This document shows, piece by piece, positions 1 to 7,340 of a DNA stretch of 7,890 bases. This DNA is from an uncultured SAR116 cluster alpha proteobacterium (GTDB lineage Bacteria > Pseudomonadota > Alphaproteobacteria > Puniceispirillales > Puniceispirillaceae). The notes under the pieces are model-generated. The model saw only the letters and a program-made list of their open reading frames with translations. It was not told where the DNA came from and did no database searches. The first letter of the stretch is position 1; each line of letters begins with the position of its first letter. The position numbers and the translations under genes were made by a program. The stretch spans positions 1 through 7,890 of the forward strand of contig CABYOG010000043.1 in the NCBI GenBank assembly GCA_902520575.1. Direction: 5' to 3'.

Positions 1-1578
1 GATATTTCTGATATTTCTGCCCTTTCAATCGGTGATGCGGCAGACTGGTTTACACAGCTCTCTGACAGCCTGTCAGCACAACAATCTGAAATTGCTGTAC
101 GCATTTTGAAAGAAATCAGTGAACGACTTGGCTTTTTATCGAATGTAGGGCTGCGCTATCTCAATCTGTCCCGCAATTCCGGCACTTTGTCAGGCGGTGA
201 ATCTCAGCGGATCAGGCTGGCCTCTCAGATCGGCTCTGGGCTGACCGGTGTTCTTTATGTTCTGGATGAGCCGTCTATTGGCCTTCATCAGCGCGATAAT
301 GACAGGCTGCTGGCCACCCTCACCCGCCTACGCGATCTCGGAAATACCGTTCTGGTTGTTGAACATGATGAAGATGCGATACGCGCGGCTGACTACGTGA
401 TTGATATGGGCCCGGGGGCGGGTGTGCATGGTGGTCAGGTGGTCGCTGTAGGCACAGCTGAGCAGATTATGAATAATCAGGAATCTCTGACCGGCCAGTA
501 TCTAAGCGGGGTAAAGGAAATCAAAATCCCTACACAACGGCGCAAAACTAGCAAAAAGCGCCAGATCAGCCTGATCGGGGCGTCAGGCAATAACCTGCAG
601 AATGTGTCAGTGAACTTTCCACTAGGCGTGCTGACCTGCGTGACAGGGGTGTCTGGTGGCGGTAAATCAACCTTGGTTCTGGAAACGTTATGGAAAGCTC
701 TATCCCGACAATTGCATAAAGCCAGAGAAATACCCGCCCCTTATGACAAGCTGACCGGCATTGATTTGCTGGATAAGGTGGTTGATATTGACCAGTCACC
801 GATTGGCCGGACCCCGCGTTCCAATCCGGCGACTTATACAGGGGCCTTTACCCCGATCCGGGAATGGTTTGCCGGCCTGCCTGAAGCCAAGAGCCGCGGC
901 TATACCCCCGGCCGATTCAGCTTCAATGTGAAAGGCGGGCGTTGTGAAGCTTGTCAAGGAGACGGCGTCATCAAGATTGAGATGCATTTTCTGCCTGATG
1001 TCTATGTCACCTGTGATACCTGCAAGGGCAAAAGATATAATCGCGAAACTCTAGAAATAACATGGCGAGACAGATCGATAGCGGATATCCTTGATATGAC
1101 AGTTGAAGAAGGTGTGGAGTATTTCAAGGCTGTGCCTTTTATCCGGGACAAGCTGCAGACCATGCTTCGTGTGGGGCTGGGCTATGTGCGCATTGGCCAG
1201 CAGGCCACAACCTTGTCCGGCGGTGAGGCACAACGTGTCAAACTATCTAAAGAGTTGTCCAGACGCGCCACTGGCAAGACCATCTATATTCTGGATGAGC
1301 CAACCACAGGACTGCATTTCGCGGATATCGCTAAATTGCTGGAGGTGCTGCAGGAACTGGTCGACGGCGGCAATACCGTGATTGTCATTGAACATAATCT
1401 GGATGTTATTAAAACAGCTGATTATATCATTGATATGGGGCCTGAAGGGGGGGACAGCGGCGGCCAGGTTGTCGCTACAGGAACGCCTGAGGATGTTGCA
1501 GCTGAACCGCAATCTCACACCGGCCGCTATCTTGCCCCTCTTCTGCTTGACCAAGCCGCACAGAAAAAGGTGTCCTAG
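1..1578 (+). CDS. uvrA: UvrABC excinuclease subunit A, C-terminal part (5' end outside window)
   Basis: UvrA is the dimeric ABC-type ATPase that finds DNA lesions and loads UvrB in nucleotide excision repair. The reading frame is open from base 1, so about 525 residues are present of a family length near 950; the first ATPase P-loop and the UvrB-binding region lie upstream. Window residues 63-70 (LSGGESQR) and 85-91 (LYVLDEP) are the ABC signature and Walker B of the first ATPase half. Residues 216-224 (GVSGGGKST) are the Walker A of the second half. Cys315, Cys318, Cys338 and Cys341 form the CX2C-X19-CX2C zinc module that contacts DNA. Residues 405-412 (LSGGEAQR) and 428-434 are the second signature and Walker B. 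A TTG at 106 is an internal Leu codon, not the start, because family similarity continues upstream of it. The TAG stop is at 1576-1578, 8 bases before trmFO. Identity is certain. Confidence 0.97.
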   Translation, partial: DISDISALSIGDAADWFTQLSDSLSAQQSEIAVRILKEISERLGFLSNVGLRYLNLSRNSGTLSGGESQRIRLASQIGSGLTGVLYVLDEPSIGLHQRDNDRLLATLTRLRDLGNTVLVVEHDEDAIRAADYVIDMGPGAGVHGGQVVAVGTAEQIMNNQESLTGQYLSGVKEIKIPTQRRKTSKKRQISLIGASGNNLQNVSVNFPLGVLTCVTGVSGGGKSTLVLETLWKALSRQLHKAREIPAPYDKLTGIDLLDKVVDIDQSPIGRTPRSNPATYTGAFTPIREWFAGLPEAKSRGYTPGRFSFNVKGGRCEACQGDGVIKIEMHFLPDVYVTCDTCKGKRYNRETLEITWRDRSIADILDMTVEEGVEYFKAVPFIRDKLQTMLRVGLGYVRIGQQATTLSGGEAQRVKLSKELSRRATGKTIYILDEPTTGLHFADIAKLLEVLQELVDGGNTVIVIEHNLDVIKTADYIIDMGPEGGDSGGQVVATGTPEDVAAEPQSHTGRYLAPLLLDQAAQKKVS

Positions 1579-1586
1579 AAACGCTT

Positions 1587-2978
1587 ATGCAAGACAATAA
1601 ACTTCATATTATCGGCGGCGGCATGGCCGGGTCAGAGGCGGCCTGGCAGGCAGCAGAAATGGGCGTACCTGTGATACTTCATGAGATGCGCCCGGTCCGC
1701 AAAACAGATGTACACCAGACAGATCAGCTGGCTGAATTGGTGTGTTCAAACTCATTCCGGTCTGATGATGCTACCGCCAATGCCGTTGGCGTGCTGCATG
1801 CGGAAATGCGGATGCTGGGCTCTGTCGTCATGGCTGAGGCTGATACCTCGCGTGTGCCGGCCGGTGGGGCGCTGGCGGTTGACCGCGAGCTGTTTTCCAA
1901 AGGGGTTCAGGATCGCCTAGAAGCCCATCCCAACATAACAATTAAACGTGATGAGATCACCAGCCTGCCAGACGCCAGCTGGGGCCAGACCATTATTGCC
2001 ACTGGCCCGCTGACCTCACAGCTTCTGGCAGAATCCATCCGGGCAGAAACAGGGGAAGAGGATCTGGCTTTCTTTGATGCGATTGCGCCGATTGTCTATT
2101 TTGACAGCGTGAATATGGATGTGGCCTGGTTTCAGTCCCGTTATGACAAAACCTCAGAAGGTGGTGACGGCAAAGATTATATCAACTGCCCTTTGGACAA
2201 GCGGCAATATTACCAGTTTCTGGAAGAAATGCTAGCAGCTGAGAAAATGTCGTTCCGTGCATGGGAACAGAACACGCCTTATTTTGACGGCTGTATGCCG
2301 ATAGAGGTGATGGCAGACAGAGGCCGCGAGACATTACGGTTCGGGCCAATGAAGCCAGTCGGGCTAACCAATTCACATGACAGAAGCCGGCCTTATGCTG
2401 TGGTCCAGCTGCGTCAGGATAACAAGCTTGGCACACTGTTTAATATGGTCGGCTTCCAGACCAAGATGAAATATGCAGAACAGGTCCGGATTTTTCAGAT
2501 GATCCCCGGGCTGGAAGATGCGCAATTTGCCCGGCTGGGCGGGTTGCATAGAAACACCTTTATCAATAGTCCAAAACTGCTTGATAGGCAGATGCGACTG
2601 CGTTCAAAACCACATATTCGTTTCGCAGGCCAGATAACAGGCGTTGAAGGTTATGTTGAATCTGCTGCGATTGGTGGGCTGACAGGCCGAATGGCAGCCT
2701 GCGATCTGTTCGGGCAAGGCTGGACGCCGCCGCCTGCGCAAACAGCACATGGGGCACTTTTGTCACATATTACAGGCGGGGCGATGGCAGATACCTTCCA
2801 GCCTATGAACGTAAATTTTGGTCTTTTCCCTGAGCTGAAACAGCAGAATATCGGTAAACGCGGCCTGCGGGGACGCGAACGCAAAGCGGCTTATGCCAGA
2901 CGCGCTTTGGTCACAATGAGGGATTGGTCTGGAAACCTCAGTTTCCCTCTGCCAGAACACTTCACTGCCTCATTGTGA
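1587..2978 (+). CDS. trmFO: Methylenetetrahydrofolate-tRNA-(uracil-5-)-methyltransferase TrmFO
   Basis: TrmFO is a cytoplasmic FAD enzyme that makes 5-methyluridine at position 54 in the T-loop of tRNAs, taking the one-carbon unit from 5,10-methylenetetrahydrofolate rather than S-adenosylmethionine. The 463-residue product has the family length. The FAD-binding loop GGGMAG is at residues 10-15, right after the start, which supports the ATG at 1587. Cys53 lies in the [11 protein letters not shown] motif and Cys236 in FDGCMPIE; they match the two conserved cysteines of Bacillus TrmFO, where the second is the catalytic nucleophile. ATGPLTS (138-144) and [11 protein letters not shown] (346-356) are further FAD- and family-specific motifs. 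No good Shine-Dalgarno stands just before the ATG; the closest purine run is inside the last uvrA codons. Together with the 8-base gap this suggests coupling to uvrA translation (inference). The 3' end overlaps the convergent gene by 9 bases. Confidence 0.97.
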   Translation: MQDNKLHIIGGGMAGSEAAWQAAEMGVPVILHEMRPVRKTDVHQTDQLAELVCSNSFRSDDATANAVGVLHAEMRMLGSVVMAEADTSRVPAGGALAVDRELFSKGVQDRLEAHPNITIKRDEITSLPDASWGQTIIATGPLTSQLLAESIRAETGEEDLAFFDAIAPIVYFDSVNMDVAWFQSRYDKTSEGGDGKDYINCPLDKRQYYQFLEEMLAAEKMSFRAWEQNTPYFDGCMPIEVMADRGRETLRFGPMKPVGLTNSHDRSRPYAVVQLRQDNKLGTLFNMVGFQTKMKYAEQVRIFQMIPGLEDAQFARLGGLHRNTFINSPKLLDRQMRLRSKPHIRFAGQITGVEGYVESAAIGGLTGRMAACDLFGQGWTPPPAQTAHGALLSHITGGAMADTFQPMNVNFGLFPELKQQNIGKRGLRGRERKAAYARRALVTMRDWSGNLSFPLPEHFTASL

Positions 2979-3590
2979 GCTTGGCCGTAAGATAACCTGG
3001 TAGAGTAAGCCGAAGATCAAAAGGGGTGTTCTTGTCACATCACGCTCTGCGGCTTGTCGGGCCAGATACGCAAGGCAAATAAGAAATTCGCTCCCCCTTC
3101 CTGCCTGAGCATAAATTGCATCAGAACTTGGCACATTGACGGGCTGTCCGGCCCGGCTAAGAGCGACAGACCGACCAATCTCTTCTGCAAAATCAGTCCG
3201 CTTCAAACCTGCCTTAACAGACATTAGGTAGATAAGTTGTGCCCAATTATCAGCAGAATCAGGCGTGCCAAGCTCTATAGATTGCCTCCAACACACAAGC
3301 AAGGAGGATATGTCTTCTGCTGTTAACTCCCCGGATAAGAGCTGATTTTTTAGGTGGGCAGAGAGCGGGCCTGATGACGCGTTACCTGTGTCAAGCTGAC
3401 CTTGCCACCATTGCAAGCGTATCATTGCCAGCATCGGCTCAGATACTTGTGCTGCAATCCGATCAAACTCCAGTCCCAACAAGAGAAGAGTTGATAAAGT
3501 CGCTTTCTGTCTTGCTGGCTGAAACAACAAAGCCAGAGCGAGAAGGGGAGCATGCTGGCGAAGACTGTTATAGGCCGTTTGGTCCACCAT
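2970..3590 (-). CDS. Squalene/phytoene synthase-like protein, NDUFAF6-type, short
   Basis: The 206-residue protein belongs to the squalene/phytoene synthase fold family. The hallmark is residues 51-62 ([12 protein letters not shown]), preceded by an N-terminal stretch (13-45) that fits the family's first helices, and followed by [17 protein letters not shown], which I align loosely with the family's 'LPADLL' region. The Asp-rich DXXXD motifs that bind prenyl diphosphate in true synthases are absent, so catalysis is unlikely. This pattern is that of the subgroup containing NDUFAF6, a mitochondrial complex I assembly factor. Most alphaproteobacterial members are near 270 residues, so this one is compact, but it reads as complete: stops lie in frame upstream of the ATG, and the C-terminus resembles the family's final helix. 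It is the last gene of the yajC-secD-secF cluster, 33 bases after the Mth938 gene. Family assignment is fairly sure; the assembly role is inferred. Confidence 0.8.
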   Translation of the reverse strand: MVDQTAYNSLRQHAPLLALALLFQPARQKATLSTLLLLGLEFDRIAAQVSEPMLAMIRLQWWQGQLDTGNASSGPLSAHLKNQLLSGELTAEDISSLLVCWRQSIELGTPDSADNWAQLIYLMSVKAGLKRTDFAEEIGRSVALSRAGQPVNVPSSDAIYAQAGRGSEFLICLAYLARQAAERDVTRTPLLIFGLLYQVILRPSSQ

Positions 3591-3623
3591 TTTGTCTCAT
3601 TGGCTTGTTGTCCTTTATTCGTT

Positions 3624-4040
3624 TTACTCTACAGCCAGCAAACCTGCCGCAGCTGTGCGGCCTTCTGTTAGCAAAACATTCCAGGTCCGGCAGGCAGCCG
3701 CTGTACTCATCACTTCGAGCTTTATACCTTCATTACGTAATGCAGACGCGATATCAGGCAAGTGGCTCTGCGGATGCTCGCCAAGACCAAGCACAAGCAA
3801 ATCAACATCTGTATCTTGCAGGAAGCTGAAAAGTTCATCAGCTGAAATATCCTGTTCTGTCCTGACAGGCCAAGCCAGGGTCTGCCGTTGCAGAACAAAT
3901 TGCGCACCAATCATAGTTTTGTTGGCAATTCTAAATCCGCCGTTGCCGTAACTATTTATAATCTGCAATCGACCGTCATCTGGAAATTCTTTTATAGAAA
4001 TCAGCGGGTTGTGTTTATCTGTCGTATGTTCTGACATCAT
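3624..4040 (-). CDS. Mth938-like (DUF498) domain protein, NDUFAF3-type
   Basis: This small soluble protein is made up of one Mth938/DUF498 domain. Visible family motifs are NSYGNGGFRI near residues 29-38, DLLVLGLGEH in the middle, and the C-terminal signature VMSTAAACRTWNVLL (110-124) followed by EGRTAAAGLLAV. It has no signal peptide or membrane segment. The mitochondrial relative NDUFAF3 helps assemble the peripheral arm of respiratory complex I; the bacterial members have no established reaction. Two adjacent ATG codons could start it: 4040 gives 138 residues and 4037 gives 137. The GAGG at 4045-4048 is 4 bases from the first and 7 from the second, so 4037 may be the one used. It lies 50 bases after secF and 33 before the squalene-synthase-like gene, in the same direction, which suggests one operon. 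Confidence 0.9.
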   Translation of the reverse strand: MMSEHTTDKHNPLISIKEFPDDGRLQIINSYGNGGFRIANKTMIGAQFVLQRQTLAWPVRTEQDISADELFSFLQDTDVDLLVLGLGEHPQSHLPDIASALRNEGIKLEVMSTAAACRTWNVLLTEGRTAAAGLLAVE

Positions 4041-4090
4041 TTAGCCTCATCTGATAAAACCCACTTCTCAACCCACTGTCAACGCTGACA

Positions 4091-5026
4091 CTAACGTTCA
4101 TATTCAGGCACAGGGGCTGAATTGTCTTCATCATCACTGCGCTTGAGGTCAAAACGCGAGATTACACCAACCGCAACAAAAATTGAGGAATAGGTGCCAA
4201 TAGTCACGCCCCACAACATTGCCAAAGCAAAATCCCTGAGTACAGCTCCACCAAAAATGATAATCGCCAGCAACGCAAGTGATGTGGTGACCGAAGTCAT
4301 CACTGTCCGCGATAGAGTTTCATTCAAGGATTTATTAAGGATTTTAGCCTGATCCCATGATTTGTATTTACGCAGGTTTTCGCGGACTCGATCAAACACG
4401 ACAACGGTGTCATTAATAGAATAACCAGCGATTGTCAGGATCGCGGCAACAGTGGCCAGATTAAACTCAAAGCTAGCCAGGGCAAACAGTCCCACTGTGG
4501 AAATCACATCATGGCCAAGAGCAATAACGGCGGCAATTGAGAACTGCCATTCAAATCTGAACCAGATATAAATCATGATCGCCAGAAGAGCGCAGCCTAC
4601 TGCCAGCATACCTTTCTCAGCAAGTTCAGCCCCGATTGTCGGACCAACAAACTCAGTCCTGCGGATATCAAAGTTTTCTCCCAGTGTTTCTGTGATGCGC
4701 TGAATAGCCGCTATCTGCGCTTTTTCATCCCCTTCCTGACGCTGTACTCGGATCAGAATGTCACGTTTACTTCCAAAGCTCTGAATTGAAATATCGCCAA
4801 GACCCAAACGGCTGAGATCAGAACGAATTTTAGCAACCTCAACTGCGTTCTGTGATTGAGCTTCAATCAGGATGCCACCTCGAAAGTCGATACCGAGATT
4901 CAGCCCTTTGCCAAAAAAAAGTCCTATCGAAACAAGTACTAACATCGCAGAAAAGGTAGCTGTCAGCCGCATTTTACGCAGAAAATCAAAAGCCGAATTA
5001 TCGGGGACCAGTTTTAATCTAAACAT
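4091..5026 (-). CDS. secF: Protein translocase subunit SecF
   Basis: SecF is the inner-membrane partner of SecD. The pair uses the proton gradient to help pull proteins through SecYEG and to release them outside. The 311 residues contain the whole family layout: first membrane helix about 21-38, the GIDFRGG motif (45-51), a periplasmic domain to about 137, then five more helices. GYSINDTVVVFDRVRENL (201-218) is the conserved fourth-helix motif, with Asp206 at the position of the functionally important Asp213 of E. coli SecF. The cytoplasmic tail is charged. The ATG at 5026 has AGGA at 5035-5038, 8 bases away, and follows the secD stop by 14 bases, so translation is probably coupled. A run of eight T on the coding strand lies in the codons at the end of helix 1 (4913-4920), but the frame stays intact. 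Confidence 0.97.
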   Translation of the reverse strand: MFRLKLVPDNSAFDFLRKMRLTATFSAMLVLVSIGLFFGKGLNLGIDFRGGILIEAQSQNAVEVAKIRSDLSRLGLGDISIQSFGSKRDILIRVQRQEGDEKAQIAAIQRITETLGENFDIRRTEFVGPTIGAELAEKGMLAVGCALLAIMIYIWFRFEWQFSIAAVIALGHDVISTVGLFALASFEFNLATVAAILTIAGYSINDTVVVFDRVRENLRKYKSWDQAKILNKSLNETLSRTVMTSVTTSLALLAIIIFGGAVLRDFALAMLWGVTIGTYSSIFVAVGVISRFDLKRSDDEDNSAPVPEYER

Positions 5027-5040
5027 CCTTTGTTTCCTGT

Positions 5041-6615
5041 CTACAACACCAGCCCTTTAGGCTTTTTTGCATCTATCCAGAGGACAATAAATAAGCGTGT
5101 AACCATAATCGCTGTGAACATGGAGGTCAGAATTCCAAGGGATAAGGTCACAGCAAAACCTTTGATTGGGCCTGTTCCAAAAATAAAGAGGAACAGAGCC
5201 GCAAACAAAGTGGTAAGGTTTGAGTCAATGATTGTTGAAATTGCCCGCTTATAACCTGCTTCAATAGCAGCTCTGACCTTTCGTCCAGCTCTGAGTTCTT
5301 CGCGCACACGCTCAAAAATCAGAACATTTGAATCAACAGCCATCCCCATCGTAAGCACAATACCGGCAATACCAGGCAGTGTAAGCGTAGCCTGCAATGC
5401 ACTTAGAGCTCCTAAAATCAAAATGATATTTACGAACAATGCCCCAACAGCAAAGATGCCAAAAAGGCCATAGCTTGCGACCATATAAACTATGACTAGT
5501 ATCATGCCAACTACAGCTGCAATCTGGCCAGCCGCAATAGAATCAGCTCCTAGGCCGGGGCCAACAGAACGCTCCTCGAGTACTATAAGTGGAGCTGGAA
5601 GCGCCCCAGCACGTAAGATCAATGACAGCTCTTGTGTTTCCTCAACAGTAAATGTTCCCGTTATCTGGCCATTAGTAAAAATCTGTGCCTGAATAACAGG
5701 TGCGGAAACCACTTTACCATCAAGGATAATAGCGAAAGGCCTGCCGATATTTTCAGCCGTAACCCGGCCAAATTTGCGCCCACCAGCAGCGTTTAACTGA
5801 AAATTCACCGAGGGGCGACCATTCTGATCAAAGGCTGCGCTTGCGTTTTCCAACATTTCGCCGCTAACCATGACGCGCTTCTCAACTATATAATTAGGCT
5901 CGCCCTTATTCACACTTTCAAGAAGCTGGCTGCCTGGCGGTACACGTCCTGTGCGCTTTGCTTCATCGGCGGTAGTGCGTGTGTCAACCAACTGAAAAGT
6001 TAGGCGGGCGGTCTGTCCCAACAGGCGCTTGATCCGCTCGGGATCATCGATTCCCGGCAGCTGTATTAAAACCCTGTCCCGGCCTTGGCGTTGAATAACT
6101 GGCTCTTTGGTCCCATCAGGATCAAGACGACGTCGGATAATCTCAATCGCCTGTTCAACAGTGTTGTCAGCCATCAGCTGCAAGCCAGCTTCAGAAAAGC
6201 TAACATTGTATTTCAGATCCTTATTAACAACTTGAAACTCGCGTCCCAATTCATTGAAAATGTTTTGAAGAGTTGTTTCATTTTCCGTTTTACGAAGCGT
6301 GAATGTTACCGCTTTAGGTGAGGCCGTTAACCCTTTGAAGCGGATTTTTTCATCTCTGAAAGACAGACGCAATTGTTCAGCAATCCCCTCGAGACGCTCT
6401 TCGCGGACAGCAGGAAGGTCTGCACGAAGCAGAAGGTGTGAACCCCCTTGCAAATCAAGACCCAGATTAATCGCTTCACCCGGCAAAAAACGCATCAATC
6501 CTGCACTGGACTGGTCACCACGGCTTCCATTGAACAGGTTTGGCACGGCATAAGCACAGCCAAGCAAGATAACAAACAAAACAAGTGTTTTTTTCCAACC
6601 TTCAAACTGTAGCAT
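5041..6615 (-). CDS. secD: Protein translocase subunit SecD
   Basis: SecD is the larger RND-type subunit of the SecDF complex that drives late steps of Sec export with the proton motive force. From the ATG at 6615 it has 524 residues, usual for Alphaproteobacteria and shorter than the roughly 615 of E. coli. Helix 1 is about 10-27. Periplasmic motifs are GLDLQGGSH (52-60) and IIRRRLDPDGTKEP (159-172), then LRAGALPAP (334-342) before the five-helix C-terminal domain. GMAVDSNVLIFERVREE (424-440) carries Asp427, equivalent to the proton-relay Asp519 of E. coli. An in-frame GTG at 6633 would add six residues, but it has no ribosome site. The ATG has AGG at 6622-6624, 6 bases away, and gives MLQFEGWKK, the form expected in related SecD proteins. 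secF follows after 14 bases. Confidence 0.97.
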   Translation of the reverse strand: MLQFEGWKKTLVLFVILLGCAYAVPNLFNGSRGDQSSAGLMRFLPGEAINLGLDLQGGSHLLLRADLPAVREERLEGIAEQLRLSFRDEKIRFKGLTASPKAVTFTLRKTENETTLQNIFNELGREFQVVNKDLKYNVSFSEAGLQLMADNTVEQAIEIIRRRLDPDGTKEPVIQRQGRDRVLIQLPGIDDPERIKRLLGQTARLTFQLVDTRTTADEAKRTGRVPPGSQLLESVNKGEPNYIVEKRVMVSGEMLENASAAFDQNGRPSVNFQLNAAGGRKFGRVTAENIGRPFAIILDGKVVSAPVIQAQIFTNGQITGTFTVEETQELSLILRAGALPAPLIVLEERSVGPGLGADSIAAGQIAAVVGMILVIVYMVASYGLFGIFAVGALFVNIILILGALSALQATLTLPGIAGIVLTMGMAVDSNVLIFERVREELRAGRKVRAAIEAGYKRAISTIIDSNLTTLFAALFLFIFGTGPIKGFAVTLSLGILTSMFTAIMVTRLFIVLWIDAKKPKGLVL

Positions 6616-6621
6616 GGAGAA

Positions 6622-6625
6622 CCTA
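6622..6625 (-). promoter_or_regulatory. Ribosome binding site deciding the secD start
   Basis: TAGG on the minus strand stands 6 bases before the ATG at 6615. Nothing similar lies before the upstream in-frame GTG at 6633. This supports the shorter SecD. Confidence 0.6.
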
Positions 6626-6638
6626 TTCTTCACCGTTG

Positions 6639-6667
6639 ATCTGAAAATGAAGCGATATAACTGTCAA
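6639..6667 (-). promoter_or_regulatory. Possible internal promoter before secD
   Basis: On the minus strand a perfect TTGACA (6662-6667) is followed after 17 bases by TCAGAT (6639-6644), which matches only 3 of 6 positions of the -10 consensus. A transcript from here would start near 6632, just past the GTG at 6633, and would use the ATG at 6615 for secD. It could give secD-secF expression independent of yajC. The weak -10 makes this tentative. Confidence 0.35.
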
Positions 6668-6721
6668 GCAGAAGCTGCCACCTATAGGGAATTCCAAGAT
6701 TAAGGAACAGCCTTGCCTTAG

Positions 6722-7105
6722 TTATTTCTTTTTGCCAAATAATGCGCCTAGCCCTTGTTTCGGGGCGTCTTCTTTTGTTTTAGCTGCTTTCGAAGAATCT
6801 TTTTTGTCCCGCAGGTCAGCGATCATTGTACGCATAACACTTACCTTTATATCCTTAGCGATTTCAACTTCAACTGTTTCCTGCCCTTCAACAGATTTTG
6901 AGACAGTGCCCAAGAGACCGCCAGAAGTGACAATCTTGTCACCGCGCTTCACATTATTCACCATTTCACGATGTTCTTTTGCACGTTTCTGCTGAGGTCG
7001 TATCAGGAAGAAATAAAAAACAACAAAGATAAGTAAAAAGGGCAGCAGTGACGATAATCCTCCGGCACCACCGGATGCCTGTGCAAAGGCTGGGCTGATA
7101 ATCAT
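6722..7105 (-). CDS. yajC: Preprotein translocase accessory subunit YajC
   Basis: YajC is a small single-span inner-membrane protein that co-purifies with SecDF and associates with the SecYEG holotranslocon; it is not essential in E. coli. The 127 residues show an N-terminal stretch MIISPAFAQAS, a membrane helix at about 17-35, the hallmark FLIRPQQKRAKEH right after it, and a small cytoplasmic domain containing GDKIVTSGGLLGTV (55-68). The C-terminus is rich in Lys and Ala and ends in GKKK. It is somewhat longer than the 110 residues of E. coli YajC, as is common in Alphaproteobacteria. The start is clear: AGGAG at 7112-7116 stands 6 bases before the ATG. It is the first gene of the minus-strand cluster, with secD beginning 106 bases downstream. 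Confidence 0.96.
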   Translation of the reverse strand: MIISPAFAQASGGAGGLSSLLPFLLIFVVFYFFLIRPQQKRAKEHREMVNNVKRGDKIVTSGGLLGTVSKSVEGQETVEVEIAKDIKVSVMRTMIADLRDKKDSSKAAKTKEDAPKQGLGALFGKKK

Positions 7106-7138
7106 ATTTTTCTCCTAAGCTATGACGTGCGTTGCACT

Positions 7139-7144
7139 ATCATA
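7139..7144 (-). promoter_or_regulatory. Possible -10 element of the yajC promoter
   Basis: TATGAT on the minus strand matches 5 of 6 positions of TATAAT and would give a leader of about 27 bases before yajC. No good -35 lies 16-18 bases upstream, so either the promoter relies on an activator or the match is chance. Confidence 0.3.
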
Positions 7145-7180
7145 TCGACTGATTTAAACAGCACAGGATGACCTTGTTCC

Positions 7181-7200
7181 CAGCTGTAAAATTACCGCTG
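7181..7200. repeat. Imperfect 20-base dyad in the divergent intergenic region
   Basis: The left arm CAGCTGTAA and right arm TTACCGCTG are inverted repeats with 8 of 9 positions paired and only two bases between them. The almost absent loop makes it more like a protein-binding operator than an RNA hairpin. It sits upstream of both divergent candidate promoters, between yajC and the DUF815 gene. No regulator family can be named from it. Confidence 0.4.
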
Positions 7201-7264
7201 AACCATACCTGTTTGTCTGGCGGGCGGCAACAGCAAAACGGGTCAATTTTAGTTATATGATTGA

Positions 7265-7294
7265 TTGCGTCTTAGGCATGAGGTCTTGTATATT
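7265..7294 (+). promoter_or_regulatory. Possible promoter of the DUF815 ATPase gene
   Basis: TTGCGT (7265-7270) and TATATT (7289-7294) are separated by 18 bases. The -10 matches 5 of 6 consensus positions, the -35 only 3 of 6. Transcription would start near 7301, leaving a leader of about 40 bases before the ATG at 7341. Confidence 0.35.
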
Positions 7295-7340
7295 AGCAGA
7301 ATATTTTGGCCTAGTTTTATGGATTGTGTGGACAGGTAGC

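Noticed and set aside
1..18. Tandem GATATTTCT repeat at the window start, with a third copy at 7800-7808
   Set aside because: In uvrA it encodes Asp-Ile-Ser twice in a variable stretch; the distant third copy lies in an unrelated gene, so chance is the simplest explanation.
646..672. UvrA second Walker A reads GVSGGGKST instead of GVSGSGKS
   Set aside because: The Ser to Gly change is, as I recall, the usual form in alphaproteobacterial UvrA and still fits the GXXXXGKS/T pattern.
1243..1554. A 103-codon minus-strand open frame inside uvrA
   Set aside because: It is antisense to the highly conserved second ATPase half of UvrA and shows no recognisable motif.
3374..3829. A 151-codon plus-strand open frame between trmFO and the Mth938 gene
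   Set aside because: It lies antisense to the squalene-synthase-like gene and the end of the Mth938 gene, resembles no family I know, and both minus-strand genes have clear family motifs.
6690..6721. Possible terminator after yajC
   Set aside because: Only short, poorly paired repeats (AAGG/CCTT) are present and no T run follows on the minus strand.
7319..7339. A six-codon upstream frame (MDCVDR) ending one base before the DUF815 ATG
   Set aside because: It has no ribosome site and no attenuator-like codon run; it is short enough to be chance.
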